A stretch of DNA of 64,000 nucleotides from Desulfobacteraceae bacterium (GTDB lineage Bacteria; Desulfobacterota; Desulfobacteria; Desulfobacterales; Desulfosalsimonadaceae): positions 1-64,000 of the forward strand of contig JAABUA010000006.1 in the NCBI GenBank assembly GCA_011389515.1, in the 5' to 3' direction. Shown here one piece after another: positions 1-8,837 of this stretch. Each line of letters opens with the position of its first letter. Position 1 is the stretch's first letter. The notes under the pieces were generated by a model. It did no database searches. It had not been told where the DNA came from and was given only the letters and a program-made list of their open reading frames with translations. Both the position numbers and the translations under genes were made by a program.

Positions 1-810
1 AATTCCTTCTCCGTACATGATATCAAATTCCGCTTCCTTGAAAGGCGGGGCGACCTTGTTTTTTACCACCTTTGCCCGTGTACGGCTGCCCACGGTCGCC
101 TGGTCTTCCTTGATCGCACCCGTTCGCCGGACTTCGATCCGTACAGTGGAATAAAATTTCAACGCGTTGCCGCCCGTTGTGGTCTCGGGGTTGCCGAAAA
201 CCACGCCGATTTTCATGCGGATCTGGTTGATAAAAACAAGCGAGGTCATGGTCTTGCTGATGGAGCCGGTCAGTTTGCGAAGGGCCTGGGACATGAGCCT
301 TGCCTGGAGCCCCATGTGGGAATCCCCCATTTCTCCTTCAATTTCCGCCCTCGGCACCAGTGCCGCAACCGAATCGATCACCAGTACGTCGATCGCGCCG
401 CTTCGTACCAGCATATCCGCAATTTCCAGTGCCTGCTCACCCGTATCGGGCTGTGAAACCAGCAATTCGTCGACATTGACGCCCAAATTCCTGGCGTACG
501 CCGTGTCCAGGGCATGCTCGGCGTCGATAAACGCGGCAATTCCCCCCTGCTTCTGGGCTTCTGCAACAACGTGAAGTGCAAGCGTCGTTTTTCCGGAAGC
601 CTCTGGCCCGTATATTTCCGTTATCCTTCCCCGGGGCAATCCGCCTACGCCCAGGGCCTGATCCAGCGCGATCGAGCCTGTCGGAATGGCAGGAATATCG
701 ATAATATAATTGCTGCCAAGCTTCATGACCGCCCCTTTGCCGAACTGGCGTTCGATCTGTCCCATGGCTGCCTGAACTGCCTTTTCCTTGTCCATCACCG
801 GTTTGTTCAT
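1..810 (-). CDS. recA: Recombinase RecA (3' end cut by window edge)
   Basis: RecA binds single-stranded DNA, catalyses strand exchange and triggers LexA self-cleavage in the SOS response. The visible 270 residues begin [10 protein letters not shown] and carry the Walker A loop GPEASGKTT at about residues 68-76, the Walker B region [10 protein letters not shown] and the L2-region stretch [14 protein letters not shown]. About 80 C-terminal residues lie beyond the window. The ATG at 810 is preceded by the Shine-Dalgarno sequence GGAGGAAA. It follows thpR on the same strand after about 140 bases. That gap holds an 8-base dyad (870-877 with 899-906), but I could not assign a LexA box to it. Identification is certain. 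Confidence 0.98.
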   Translation of the reverse strand, partial: MNKPVMDKEKAVQAAMGQIERQFGKGAVMKLGSNYIIDIPAIPTGSIALDQALGVGGLPRGRITEIYGPEASGKTTLALHVVAEAQKQGGIAAFIDAEHALDTAYARNLGVNVDELLVSQPDTGEQALEIADMLVRSGAIDVLVIDSVAALVPRAEIEGEMGDSHMGLQARLMSQALRKLTGSISKTMTSLVFINQIRMKIGVVFGNPETTTGGNALKFYSTVRIEVRRTGAIKEDQATVGSRTRAKVVKNKVAPPFKEAEFDIMYGEGI

Positions 811-949
811 TTACAATTTCCTCCGACTGGCATTATTTATTTTTTTCCGGCAGATACGCATTCACTTTCTTCCTGCCAAGACGATACCACTTTGCCCCGG
901 CAGGAATATCGAGTGTCAATTTACCATTTTCTTTCCGATTAATAAACCA

Positions 950-1591
950 TCAATATTCCGGCGGACCCGCCAGGCGATGTACTTGCAAATGGTTGTAAAC
1001 AGGCCCTTTGGGGGTTAAACGGCTTTCAAAAAGGCATATTGCGCCGGCGGAAAAAGACCCGGAAGCAAAATTCCCGTGACGCGTCATCGTAGAAATAATG
1101 GTTTCGGGATCGATGCTCCCCTTGAACCGGGCAAGGGTCAAATGCGCGGTAAACGGCCTTTCTTCTTTTGCAAAACCGATGGCGGAAAGATTTTCTTCCA
1201 CCTGCTTCTGCAACCGGGCCAGCCGGTCGGTCTCCCCCCCTGTTCCGGTCCATAAAACCCTGGGGCGTTTAACGCCCGGAAAAACCGAAAGCCCTGCGGC
1301 CCAAAGTGTTATGGGCGGAAAACCGGCCACTGCATCGGCAAGCTTACCGCCGATGTCCTCCACGAGGGATACGGGCGTATCCCCAAGGAACTTAATCGTC
1401 ATGTGGATATTTTCCGCGGCTGTCCATTTTGCCGGAAAACCGGTTTTCCGTATTTCCGCCTGCAGCTGTGCCAGGGCTTCTCTCAGAAACTGCGGGAGTT
1501 CTATCGCCACAAACAGGCGGATCTTCCTGTCTGCATTCATATTTCGTGCGACAAGCGTCTTATCTTTTGCCGGCGAATGATGCCCCGCCAT
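950..1591 (-). CDS. thpR: RNA 2',3'-cyclic phosphodiesterase (2'-5' RNA ligase family)
   Basis: A 213-residue member of the 2H phosphoesterase superfamily. The two diagnostic HxT motifs are visible: HMTIKFLG near residue 63 and HLTLARF near residue 149. Family members hydrolyse 2',3'-cyclic phosphate RNA ends and can ligate 2'-5' bonds in vitro; the physiological role is poorly known. The ATG at 1591 has an AAGGGG ribosome site. An internal ATG at 1540 (MNADRKIRLF) matches the usual family start but has no clear ribosome site. It lies 22 bases after larC and just upstream of recA, so co-transcription of all four genes from the peptidase onward is plausible. Confidence 0.9.
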   Translation of the reverse strand: MAGHHSPAKDKTLVARNMNADRKIRLFVAIELPQFLREALAQLQAEIRKTGFPAKWTAAENIHMTIKFLGDTPVSLVEDIGGKLADAVAGFPPITLWAAGLSVFPGVKRPRVLWTGTGGETDRLARLQKQVEENLSAIGFAKEERPFTAHLTLARFKGSIDPETIISTMTRHGNFASGSFSAGAICLFESRLTPKGPVYNHLQVHRLAGPPEY

Positions 1592-1613
1592 ACGTACCCC
1601 TTGTAAAAGCCCG

Positions 1614-2780
1614 TCAGAAATCGCCTTCAGCGATGTTTTGGATTACTGCATCATACACTTCCCGTATTGGCAGATTCAAAGACACGGCGATTCTTTTGCA
1701 GTCTTCAAATTCAGGGGCAATGCGGAATTTTCCATCCGGTGTTTTGACCCGCTTGGCCGAAACCCGGCCATAGGGTGTGGAAACAAAAACCGCTTTGCGC
1801 TCCAGCACCTGCCTGTTCACATTGTAATGCCGCAGACCGGCCGCGCTGGTTTCGGTCAGGATCATGCTGCTGATTGCCGGCCGTTTTGCCCATGGGCACA
1901 GCACCTGCAACAGGGTGCCGGGACGACCCTTTTTCATATACACCGGAAACAGGCATACATCGAGGGCCCCTGCTTCAAACAGCCTCTCTGTAAGGTATCC
2001 GAACACTTCCGGGTTCATGTCGTCGATGGCGGTTTCTATGACGTCAACATGCCCGGACGTATACCCCGGTGAATGACCGGTGATAATGCGAAGAAGGTTG
2101 GGCTGCCGCGAAAGATCGCGATTCCCCGCACCATAACCGATGCCGCTTACCACCATGTCGGGTATCGGTTCAAAAGCCCCGGCAAGTGTTGCGATGATGG
2201 CCGCACCGGTGGGCGTGACCAGTTCACAGCCGATATCGATCCCGTAAACAGGGATGCCCGACAGGATGGACAACGTTGCCGGCGCAGGAACCGGAAGCCG
2301 GCCGTGGGCGCAGTCAACCCAACCGGAACCGGTTGCAATCTTTGATGAAACAACCGTTTCAAAACCCAGCTGTTCGATACAGACCGCCGTACCCACAATG
2401 TCCACGATGGCATCCATTCCGCCCAATTCATGAAAGTGGACCTCATCTTCAGAACAACCGTGAATGGCGGCCTCTGCGGCGGCGATTTTCTGAAACATGG
2501 CAAGGCTTTTTTGTGCCGCAAAACCGGATAGAGAACTCTTTTCAATGATTTCCCTGATCCGCGCATAATCCCGCACTTCGCCGTCCGAAACAATCACATC
2601 GGCCTTTTTTCCGGCAATGCCGCCCCGCTCAACCGTGTAGAGATTTATGGCAAAACCGTTGAGGCCCAGGGAGGATTTCAGGTGATCTTCCAGCCATCCG
2701 GGCGACACCCCGAGATCCATTAACGCCCCGAGGACCATGTCCCCGCTGATTCCTGAAAAACAGTCGAAATAGGCAATCAT
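1614..2780 (-). CDS. larC: Nickel-pincer cofactor biosynthesis protein LarC
   Basis: LarC inserts nickel into pyridinium-3,5-bisthiocarboxylate mononucleotide in a CTP-dependent reaction, the last step in making the nickel-pincer cofactor of lactate racemase and related LarA enzymes. The 388-residue protein opens with the family signature IAYFDCFSGISGDMVLGAL and has the metal-site-like segment DEVHFHELGGMDAIVDI near residue 116. In some lactobacilli larC is read through a programmed frameshift; here it is one uninterrupted frame. The start overlaps the upstream peptidase stop as ATGA. No larA, larB or larE is in the window, so its client enzyme is unknown. Confidence 0.92.
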   Translation of the reverse strand: MIAYFDCFSGISGDMVLGALMDLGVSPGWLEDHLKSSLGLNGFAINLYTVERGGIAGKKADVIVSDGEVRDYARIREIIEKSSLSGFAAQKSLAMFQKIAAAEAAIHGCSEDEVHFHELGGMDAIVDIVGTAVCIEQLGFETVVSSKIATGSGWVDCAHGRLPVPAPATLSILSGIPVYGIDIGCELVTPTGAAIIATLAGAFEPIPDMVVSGIGYGAGNRDLSRQPNLLRIITGHSPGYTSGHVDVIETAIDDMNPEVFGYLTERLFEAGALDVCLFPVYMKKGRPGTLLQVLCPWAKRPAISSMILTETSAAGLRHYNVNRQVLERKAVFVSTPYGRVSAKRVKTPDGKFRIAPEFEDCKRIAVSLNLPIREVYDAVIQNIAEGDF

Positions 2781-3931
2781 GACGTCGTCTCTTCTTTTCC
2801 TGCATGGACGCCTATGATTTCAATCAACAGCGAGGCGGTCTTTACCATATCCGCCAGGTGGATATTTTCGCGCACGGTATGCGCATCGCGCATCCCCGTC
2901 CCGATCACGCCGGTAACAATATTTTTCGAAAAAAAGATGTTGGCATCCGATCCACCCCCGGTTTTTTTGGACACAAGCTTTCGCCCCTGGTTTTCAGCCG
3001 ATTTTTTTGCGATTGTGACCACGGGGTGGTCTTCCGGGATAAACGTATTGGGAAACTGGTTTTCAACCTCGACGGCCAGTTTGGGCAGCCCTTCCTCCTC
3101 GATTTTTTCCGGACTGTTCGCAACCGCATTCTCAAAGGATGCCACAATCTCCCGGGTGACTTCCTCCAGTTTCGACGCACTGTGACTCCGGGCCTCTCCT
3201 TTTATGTGCACCTTTTCCGGGACGATGTTCGTCGCGCCGGAGCACTCGATAAACCCGATATTGCAGGTGGTTTCGGAATCGATCCGGCCCAGCGTGAGCC
3301 CGGAGATCGCCCTTGCGGCAACCCGTATGGCATTGATTCCTTTTTCCGGTTCAGCCCCGGCATGGGCGGATTTTCCATAAACGGTAAACTGAAAATGATT
3401 TGCTGCGGGCGCCTTGGTAATAATCGAATCGGTGTCAAACGTGTCCAGGGCATACCCGTACCTGGCATTTAAAAGGGAATAATCGAGGTATCTAGCACCC
3501 AGAAGGCCGACTTCCTCGCACGTCGTCAGGACCATCTCAATGGGCCCATGGGGCAGATTGTTATCCAGGATCACCTTCATCGCCTCGATAATAATAGCAA
3601 TTGCGCTTTTGTCATCGGCCCCCAGTATCGTTGTACCGTCGCTTCTGAAAACGCCGGCCTCAAATATGGGGTTGACGCCTTTTCCCGGCTCAACCGTATC
3701 CATGTGGGCATTGAAGAAGAGCGGAGGGGCGCTGCGGTTTCCCTTGAATCTGGCAATGAGGTTGCCGGTTTCGCTCCCGGTATGCCTTCCGCTGTCATCG
3801 ATCAAAATATCCGCGCCCATGGCTTCGAGAAGTTTCCGTATCTGTCTGGATATGGCGCCTTCTTTTCCGGATACGCTGTCGATTCTCACCAGCCTGACAA
3901 AAAGATCTTTGAGCCTGTTTTCATTTATCAT
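2777..3931 (-). CDS. Peptidase T-like M20 family metallopeptidase
   Basis: A zinc-dependent aminopeptidase of the M20 clan, closest in layout to PepT-like tripeptidases (about 384 residues from the chosen start). Metal-ligand motifs are visible: HMDTVEPG, GADDKSAIA and TCEEVGLLGA, plus the late KKTGGGSDANIF segment. The frame is open upstream to 4039, but that would run into tRNA-Sec on the other strand; the ATG at 3931 has an AAAGGAA ribosome site and begins at the usual place, MINENRLKDLFVRLVRIDS. It overlaps larC by four bases. A role in cytoplasmic peptide turnover is inferred from family only. Confidence 0.88.
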   Translation of the reverse strand: MINENRLKDLFVRLVRIDSVSGKEGAISRQIRKLLEAMGADILIDDSGRHTGSETGNLIARFKGNRSAPPLFFNAHMDTVEPGKGVNPIFEAGVFRSDGTTILGADDKSAIAIIIEAMKVILDNNLPHGPIEMVLTTCEEVGLLGARYLDYSLLNARYGYALDTFDTDSIITKAPAANHFQFTVYGKSAHAGAEPEKGINAIRVAARAISGLTLGRIDSETTCNIGFIECSGATNIVPEKVHIKGEARSHSASKLEEVTREIVASFENAVANSPEKIEEEGLPKLAVEVENQFPNTFIPEDHPVVTIAKKSAENQGRKLVSKKTGGGSDANIFFSKNIVTGVIGTGMRDAHTVRENIHLADMVKTASLLIEIIGVHAGKEETTS

Positions 3932-4000
3932 TCGCGCCGTTCCTTTAAAAAGCTTGACCAATTGGTAAATAAACGTTATTTTTTCCATCCGGCTTGAGAT

Positions 4001-4098
4001 GGAAGTGCGCAGCTCACTGGTGGGGCTCCCGGACTTCAAATCCGGTGTGGGGCGTTAAAACCGTCCCGGGTGGGTTCGATTCCCATGCACTTCCGCCA
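4001..4098 (+). tRNA. selC: tRNA-Sec (anticodon TCA), CCA encoded
   Basis: The ends pair as an 8-base acceptor stem, GGAAGTGC with GCACTTCC, which is the length typical of bacterial selenocysteine tRNA rather than the normal seven. The anticodon arm is CCGGA, loop CTTCAAA, TCCGG, giving anticodon TCA, which reads UGA. A long variable arm (about 4040-4070) and a T-arm with GGTTCGATTCC follow. Discriminator G and CCA are encoded at 4095-4098. The host therefore makes selenoproteins. selA, selB and selD are not in this window and I found no gene with an obvious in-frame TGA. Confidence 0.96.
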
Positions 4099-4170
4099 CA
4101 TTTCAGACAGTTATCTTCCAGACAAATACCCCCGGATTACAACGAAGGTTGTATATCCAGTGCAATCTTA

Positions 4171-5280
4171 TTAGGACGTTGCCATTTCCACCACACCTTC
4201 TTTTGCATACCCCAAAACATTGTAACAGATAACGGGCTCCAGCTTGTTTTTCACGTATACCTCTCCGCGGCTTTCAAAAAGAAAGTGACCCGTATTTTGC
4301 TGAAAGGTTTTTTCACCGACGATGATTTCCCCGCCTTTTGCCATCTGCTCCAGCCTGGCCGCAACGTTGACGCAATCACCGATGACGGTATAATCCATCC
4401 GGTTTTCAGATCCGATGTTGCCAATGATGGCGGAACCGGTATTGATTCCGATGCCGACATCAAAAATTTCCTGCCCTTTTTTCTGCCGCATCTTTCGGAT
4501 TTCCTGTGTGGCAGCCGCCATCTCCAATGCGGTTCGAATCGCATTCTCCGGATGGTTGCCGACGGTTTCGACCAGTCCGAATACGGCAATGAGCTGGTCT
4601 CCCACGAACTTGTCCAACAGACCGTTATTTTTAAATATAATATCCACCATGACCGAAAAATATTCATTCAGCATGGCAACGACTTCCTCCGCCGCCATTC
4701 TTTCGGCAATGGCTGTAAAAGAGCGAATATCTGCAAATAAAACGGTCACGGTATTTCTTTCGGTTTCGAGAAAAACGCCGTCTTTCAGGTCAATGAGTTT
4801 TTCGACCAGGTTGTTGCCGACATACCGGCTGATCCGGTTTCGCAACTCCTCTTCCTGCTTGGTCCGCTGGTAGGAAAGAGAAAGATCCCGCGCATAGACC
4901 ATCAACTGGGTCGCCTGTTCCTGGTTTTTCCGGTTCAGGTCATTGAGTTTTTTTGCCATTGAATTGAAATGCCCGGCGATTTCGGCAAGCTCGGTGTCCC
5001 CTTTGATCTCTATGGGATCTTTCTTCTCACCGGATTCGAGCTTGCTGATTTCCCTGCTCAGCATGCAGATCTGGTCGGCAGACCTGCGAAGGAGGGCGTA
5101 GCCTGCGAAGATTGAAAACAATGCCAGAAAGGAAAAAAGATATACGGTTTCCGAAGGAGTGATGCGTTCATAAAAAAAAAGATAAATGACCAGCAGATAG
5201 GGAACAAGGGCCATCAACCCCAGCGCCACGAGGATCTTCCCTGAAAACGTATTGTAGGTTCTTTTAAAGCCCGACTTCAT
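4171..5280 (-). CDS. Membrane-anchored class III adenylate/guanylate cyclase with HAMP domain
   Basis: A 369-residue signalling enzyme. Two hydrophobic segments lie near residues 14-36 and 43-62, followed by a HAMP region (about 62-120), a short coiled stretch and a class III cyclase domain (about 165-350). Catalytic motifs include FADIRSFTA (first metal aspartate), KFVGDQLIAVFG (second) and GIGINTGSAIIGNIGS. Specificity for ATP or GTP cannot be settled by eye. It is the last gene of the Mgl-like cluster and starts four bases inside the end of the PilZ gene, so the two are probably translationally coupled and linked in function. Confidence 0.88.
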   Translation of the reverse strand: MKSGFKRTYNTFSGKILVALGLMALVPYLLVIYLFFYERITPSETVYLFSFLALFSIFAGYALLRRSADQICMLSREISKLESGEKKDPIEIKGDTELAEIAGHFNSMAKKLNDLNRKNQEQATQLMVYARDLSLSYQRTKQEEELRNRISRYVGNNLVEKLIDLKDGVFLETERNTVTVLFADIRSFTAIAERMAAEEVVAMLNEYFSVMVDIIFKNNGLLDKFVGDQLIAVFGLVETVGNHPENAIRTALEMAAATQEIRKMRQKKGQEIFDVGIGINTGSAIIGNIGSENRMDYTVIGDCVNVAARLEQMAKGGEIIVGEKTFQQNTGHFLFESRGEVYVKNKLEPVICYNVLGYAKEGVVEMATS

Positions 5281-5771
5281 CCAATTGATCCAGAATCATG
5301 GTTATCAATCCGCTCAAACTCAAAAGAACGATCAAACTGCACGGCAATGCCGGCCGCCTGTTTTTCCGGCGCCTCCATACCCGCTTTTTCCTCGTAATGA
5401 ATCCGTATGACCGTTGCCTCCGTTCTTATGCGCGCCCTTACATCATTGGTTCCGTCGAGCATGATGGAAATTTTCAACAATTGACCCGGATAGTAGTTTT
5501 CCGGGTTACTGGAAACAAACAATGCGCCTCCGCCCGATATATCCTTCAATACGGCCTTTTCACAGTCCGCTCCGTTTTGAAAATCATCCCCTGTGGAAAC
5601 AATCACGGGAAAGGAAACCCAGTGCCGCGAAAAACCCCTCTGTTCCCGGGGAATGCCTTCTTGATCATCATCCGGCGGGTCCGGGGGAAGGTTTTCTTTT
5701 TTCCGGAGTGCCCAGCCTGGCAGATATTTCTTGAAAAACCTGAAAAAATCCAAGGGAATTTCCCTTTTCAC
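5277..5771 (-). CDS. PilZ domain protein (probable cyclic-di-GMP receptor)
   Basis: The C-terminal about 110 residues form a PilZ domain. The RxxxR motif appears as RGFSR and the D/NxSxxG motif as DISGGG, both intact, so cyclic-di-GMP binding is likely. The N-terminal part is basic, with no membrane segment. The start is uncertain: an ATG at 5840 would overlap the upstream ATPase gene by 47 bases; a GTG at 5771 overlaps that gene not at all and is chosen here; a TTG shortly downstream has the ribosome-site-like AAAAGGGA. The gene is wedged between the PilB-like ATPase and the cyclase, suggesting it couples cyclic-di-GMP to the ATPase module. Confidence 0.78.
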   Translation of the reverse strand: MKREIPLDFFRFFKKYLPGWALRKKENLPPDPPDDDQEGIPREQRGFSRHWVSFPVIVSTGDDFQNGADCEKAVLKDISGGGALFVSSNPENYYPGQLLKISIMLDGTNDVRARIRTEATVIRIHYEEKAGMEAPEKQAAGIAVQFDRSFEFERIDNHDSGSIG

Positions 5772-5793
5772 GAATAACGATGACGACCATCCC

Positions 5794-8172
5794 CTACATG
5801 ATGCAGACGCGGCGAACTTCGGACATGTCGGTGAATCCATTGAACACTTTCATAATGCCATCCTGCATCAGGGTAGTCATGCCCTGGCTGCTTGCCTGAA
5901 TAAACAGCTCTTCCGCACTGGACTGCTTCTTGATCATCCGCTTGATCTCGGGCGTCCCTTCCATCATTTCATGGATTCCCAATCGTCCCTTATATCCCGT
6001 TCCGTTGCACTGGTCGCAGCCGACGGGATCATAGAACTTCAACTCCTTTGAATATTCAATCCCCAGGGAACTGAATGCCTCCGGATGATACGAATCAACG
6101 ATTTCATCGAATTCTTCTTTGGACGGGTTATATTCTTTTCTGCAATTCTTGCAGAGCCGCCGGAGCAGCCGCTGGGCCAGGACGCAGATAAACGCATCGG
6201 AAAAGTTAAGGGGATTGAGCCCCATGTCCAAAAGACGGGTTACGGTTTCCGGCGCCGAGTTCGTGTGAAGCGTGGAAAAAACAAGGTGACCGGTCAGAGA
6301 CGCCTCGATGCCGATGGAAGCGGTTTCGTAATCCCTCATTTCACCGACCATGATGACATCCGGGTCGGCCCGCAGGAAAGACCGCATTATCCGCGCAAAA
6401 TCGAGTCCGATTTTATTGTGCGTTTCGACCTGCCGCAGCCCCTGCTGGGTGATTTCAACCGGATCCTCCGCCGTCCATATTTTCCGTTCCGGGGTGTTGA
6501 TGGCGCCCAGAGCGGAGTGCAGGGTGGTTGTTTTACCGGAACCGGTGGGGCCGACACACAGAACAAGCCCGTATGGTTTGGCAATGGAGCGCTTCAGTAC
6601 CCTCAGGTTCCGGTCGGACATGCCCATTTCATCGACTTTCATGGCCCCGGCAGCGGCCAGGATACGCATGACCACATCTTCAAGCCCACCGGTCGTAGGC
6701 ATTGTTGCAACACGCAATTCAAATTCCGGCATACCTCTTCGCCTGAACTTGATTTTACCGTCCTGCGGCAGCCGCCGCTCGGATATGTCGAGGTTGGACA
6801 TGATTTTTATCCTGGACAGAATGGCCGTTGCAAAGGCATTCGGGACTTCCGTAAAATCCTGGCATACACCGTCTATACGGAACCGGACCTTTGTCCGCTT
6901 GGAAATCCCGCAGGGTTCTATATGGATATCCGACGCGTTTCGCCGGTATGCCGTAATCAATACCTGATCGACCAGGCGAACGACTTTGCTGGAGGATTCG
7001 TCATACAAATCCGCCAGATCGTCATCATCTTCCTCTTCTTCTTCTTCAAATGCTATGTCAGGAAGTTCTTCAATTGCCTGGGGTTCGGGGCCTCTTGAAA
7101 CCTGTTTCTTTTTCCCGGAGAAGAAATGATTGATGATTGCTTCAATGTCTTCCTTTATGCCTACGGAAAATGTAAATTTGTTCGTATTAAACAGGGCCTT
7201 TGCATGGTCCAGCTTTCTGAGGTCCTTGGGGTCATCCAGAAGAATTTCAATATAATCGATCTCCCAGTGCAGGGGAACCCACAGGTCCTGCAGCAGAAAC
7301 GGTTTTTTAAGATTCGCAAGGAGTTCATACGGGACACCCATTTCCGGATCAAACATTTTAAAGGGGCAATTATAATAGGCGGATAAGGATTTTCCGATTT
7401 CTTCCTTGGAAATCTTGAACTGGTTCATGAGAACATGTTCAACGCTTTTCTTGCTCTTCTTGGATATTCCAAGCGCGCTCTGGAGCTGATCCGTGGTCAC
7501 AATCTCGTTTCGGATGAGGTAATCGTATCGCGACTCGTATCGTTTACCCGGTTCGGTCGACTTGATTTTTTCTTTGATTTTCGGGTATACAGGATCAATT
7601 TTTTGAACCGCTTCAAAACTGCTTACGGCAAGCTCCTTGTAATCCCGCTGTTCCAAGGCCACGCCCAGTTCATAGCGAACCGCGGCCTCCATTTTTTTAT
7701 CCAGCGTATATTCACCGGTAACGCGGTTCACCCATTCGACGGCTTTTTCCGGCGGGTGGACGGCAAACAGGCAATCCATGAGGTCGGACAAATAATTATG
7801 TAAAGGAAAGTCCATTCCAAAGAGTTTCTGGAATTCATCCAGGGACTCCTTGTACAGGCCCAGTTCCTTGAAGGCCGAAGCGCTGTCATAGGTTTCCGGC
7901 GCACTTTCCCCGATGGAAAGGCCTGATTTTATATGAGAAACATCTGTAGAAGAAAGGTCTTGGGCAGCTTCCTGTTCGATCTCGTCCATTTCCTGGCCCA
8001 GCTCTTTTATCTTCGCTTCGATTTCGGCGCGCCTGGCGGTATCCATTTCATGGTGTTCGGCAAGTATGCTCTGATAAAGGGCAACCGCCTCATCATAAAG
8101 ACCGTGAGACTCATATGCCTCGGCCGCTTTTATTTTTGATTGCAAATCGGATTGTTCGGATACGGTTTCCAT
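5794..8172 (-). CDS. PilB/GspE-family secretion or pilus ATPase with N-terminal TPR-like extension
   Basis: At 792 residues this is about 200 longer than ordinary PilB/GspE. Order: TPR-like helical region (about 10-200), a GspE N-terminal/MshEN-like domain (about 215-330), an acidic linker EEEEEEDDDDLADLYDES, then the ATPase (about 400-780). Visible motifs are Walker A GPTGSGKTTTLHSAL, the Asp box, Walker B VIMVGEMRDYETA, the His box STLHTNSAPETV and a zinc tetracysteine (CKNCRK with CDQCNG). Family members power type IV pilus extension or type II secretion. No pilin, PilC or secretin gene is nearby, so it may be a dedicated ATPase of the Mgl-like module. It starts 214 bases after the Roadblock gene. 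Confidence 0.88.
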   Translation of the reverse strand: METVSEQSDLQSKIKAAEAYESHGLYDEAVALYQSILAEHHEMDTARRAEIEAKIKELGQEMDEIEQEAAQDLSSTDVSHIKSGLSIGESAPETYDSASAFKELGLYKESLDEFQKLFGMDFPLHNYLSDLMDCLFAVHPPEKAVEWVNRVTGEYTLDKKMEAAVRYELGVALEQRDYKELAVSSFEAVQKIDPVYPKIKEKIKSTEPGKRYESRYDYLIRNEIVTTDQLQSALGISKKSKKSVEHVLMNQFKISKEEIGKSLSAYYNCPFKMFDPEMGVPYELLANLKKPFLLQDLWVPLHWEIDYIEILLDDPKDLRKLDHAKALFNTNKFTFSVGIKEDIEAIINHFFSGKKKQVSRGPEPQAIEELPDIAFEEEEEEDDDDLADLYDESSSKVVRLVDQVLITAYRRNASDIHIEPCGISKRTKVRFRIDGVCQDFTEVPNAFATAILSRIKIMSNLDISERRLPQDGKIKFRRRGMPEFELRVATMPTTGGLEDVVMRILAAAGAMKVDEMGMSDRNLRVLKRSIAKPYGLVLCVGPTGSGKTTTLHSALGAINTPERKIWTAEDPVEITQQGLRQVETHNKIGLDFARIMRSFLRADPDVIMVGEMRDYETASIGIEASLTGHLVFSTLHTNSAPETVTRLLDMGLNPLNFSDAFICVLAQRLLRRLCKNCRKEYNPSKEEFDEIVDSYHPEAFSSLGIEYSKELKFYDPVGCDQCNGTGYKGRLGIHEMMEGTPEIKRMIKKQSSAEELFIQASSQGMTTLMQDGIMKVFNGFTDMSEVRRVCIM

Positions 8173-8386
8173 ATCTTGTGAAATCCTTTTTCGATATCCA
8201 TGGTTTCATCTGGTCCCCGGGGCAGTCAATTTCAGGGACAAACCCGAAGCGATAATGATTCTGTTTTTTTACTGGCATATGGCATAAACTGCGGACGGTT
8301 GCTAAGATATGCAGCATCAACGACGAACTCCAGCCGGTCTTTACAGTAACGGACATGCACCAGTCTGACGTACATCGGGAAACGAA

Positions 8387-8755
8387 TCAAAAAAACTTTT
8401 TCTTAAAAATACGGCCGATCCTGCTGCCGAAACTTTTCATCGAATCCAGCGCGGGCATCAGGATCTCGCAATTCAAGCGAACCATCGAAACCGGTGCAAT
8501 ATCATCCATCACCACCAGTAAAAAACCTGCCTGGAGTTTTTTAAGATAAATCCGCCCTTGATCAAACACAAAATCCGCCTCTGTAAGTTCACCCAGCTCG
8601 GCAACAAGCGGTTTCCAGTCATACGCTTCAACTGCCGAGGTTTTGTTCTGATACTGCTCCGAAAATCGGCTTGCAAGCAAAACACCCGCCGGGTCCAGCA
8701 CAATTGCAGCATGAACCCCTTCTATGCCGACAAGATCTTTAAAAATATCTTTCAT
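8387..8755 (-). CDS. Roadblock/LC7-like (MglB-like) protein
   Basis: A 122-residue cytoplasmic protein with the compact alpha/beta pattern of Roadblock/LC7 proteins: an opening helix MKDIFKDLVGIEGVHAAIVL, the strand AIVLDPAGVLLAS, a central helix and the strands RIYLKKLQAGFLLVVMDD. Roadblock proteins such as MglB act as GTPase-activating partners of MglA-type GTPases. It is one of two such proteins in the cluster (the other is at 14384-14776). It ends in the basic tail RIGRIFKKKFF. Assignment rests on overall pattern and context, so moderate confidence. Confidence 0.65.
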   Translation of the reverse strand: MKDIFKDLVGIEGVHAAIVLDPAGVLLASRFSEQYQNKTSAVEAYDWKPLVAELGELTEADFVFDQGRIYLKKLQAGFLLVVMDDIAPVSMVRLNCEILMPALDSMKSFGSRIGRIFKKKFF

Positions 8756-8837
8756 AAGAATTCCCGCAGCCTTTTCTTATATGCAAAGACATAATACTGT
8801 TACGTGGCAACCTTACATGGTGGTTTCCACCGGCGAC

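Noticed and set aside
811-949. LexA operator upstream of recA
   Set aside because: An 8-base dyad is present (870-877 with 899-906) but its half-sites and 21-base spacing do not match a LexA site I can name. Not annotated as an operator.
3931-4039. Upstream extension of the peptidase gene to the first in-frame start
   Set aside because: It would run into the tRNA-Sec gene on the opposite strand and lacks a ribosome site; the ATG at 3931 is better supported.
8111-8356. 81-codon minus-strand frame upstream of the PilB-like gene
   Set aside because: It overlaps the start of the ATPase gene in another frame, has no ribosome site and no similarity.
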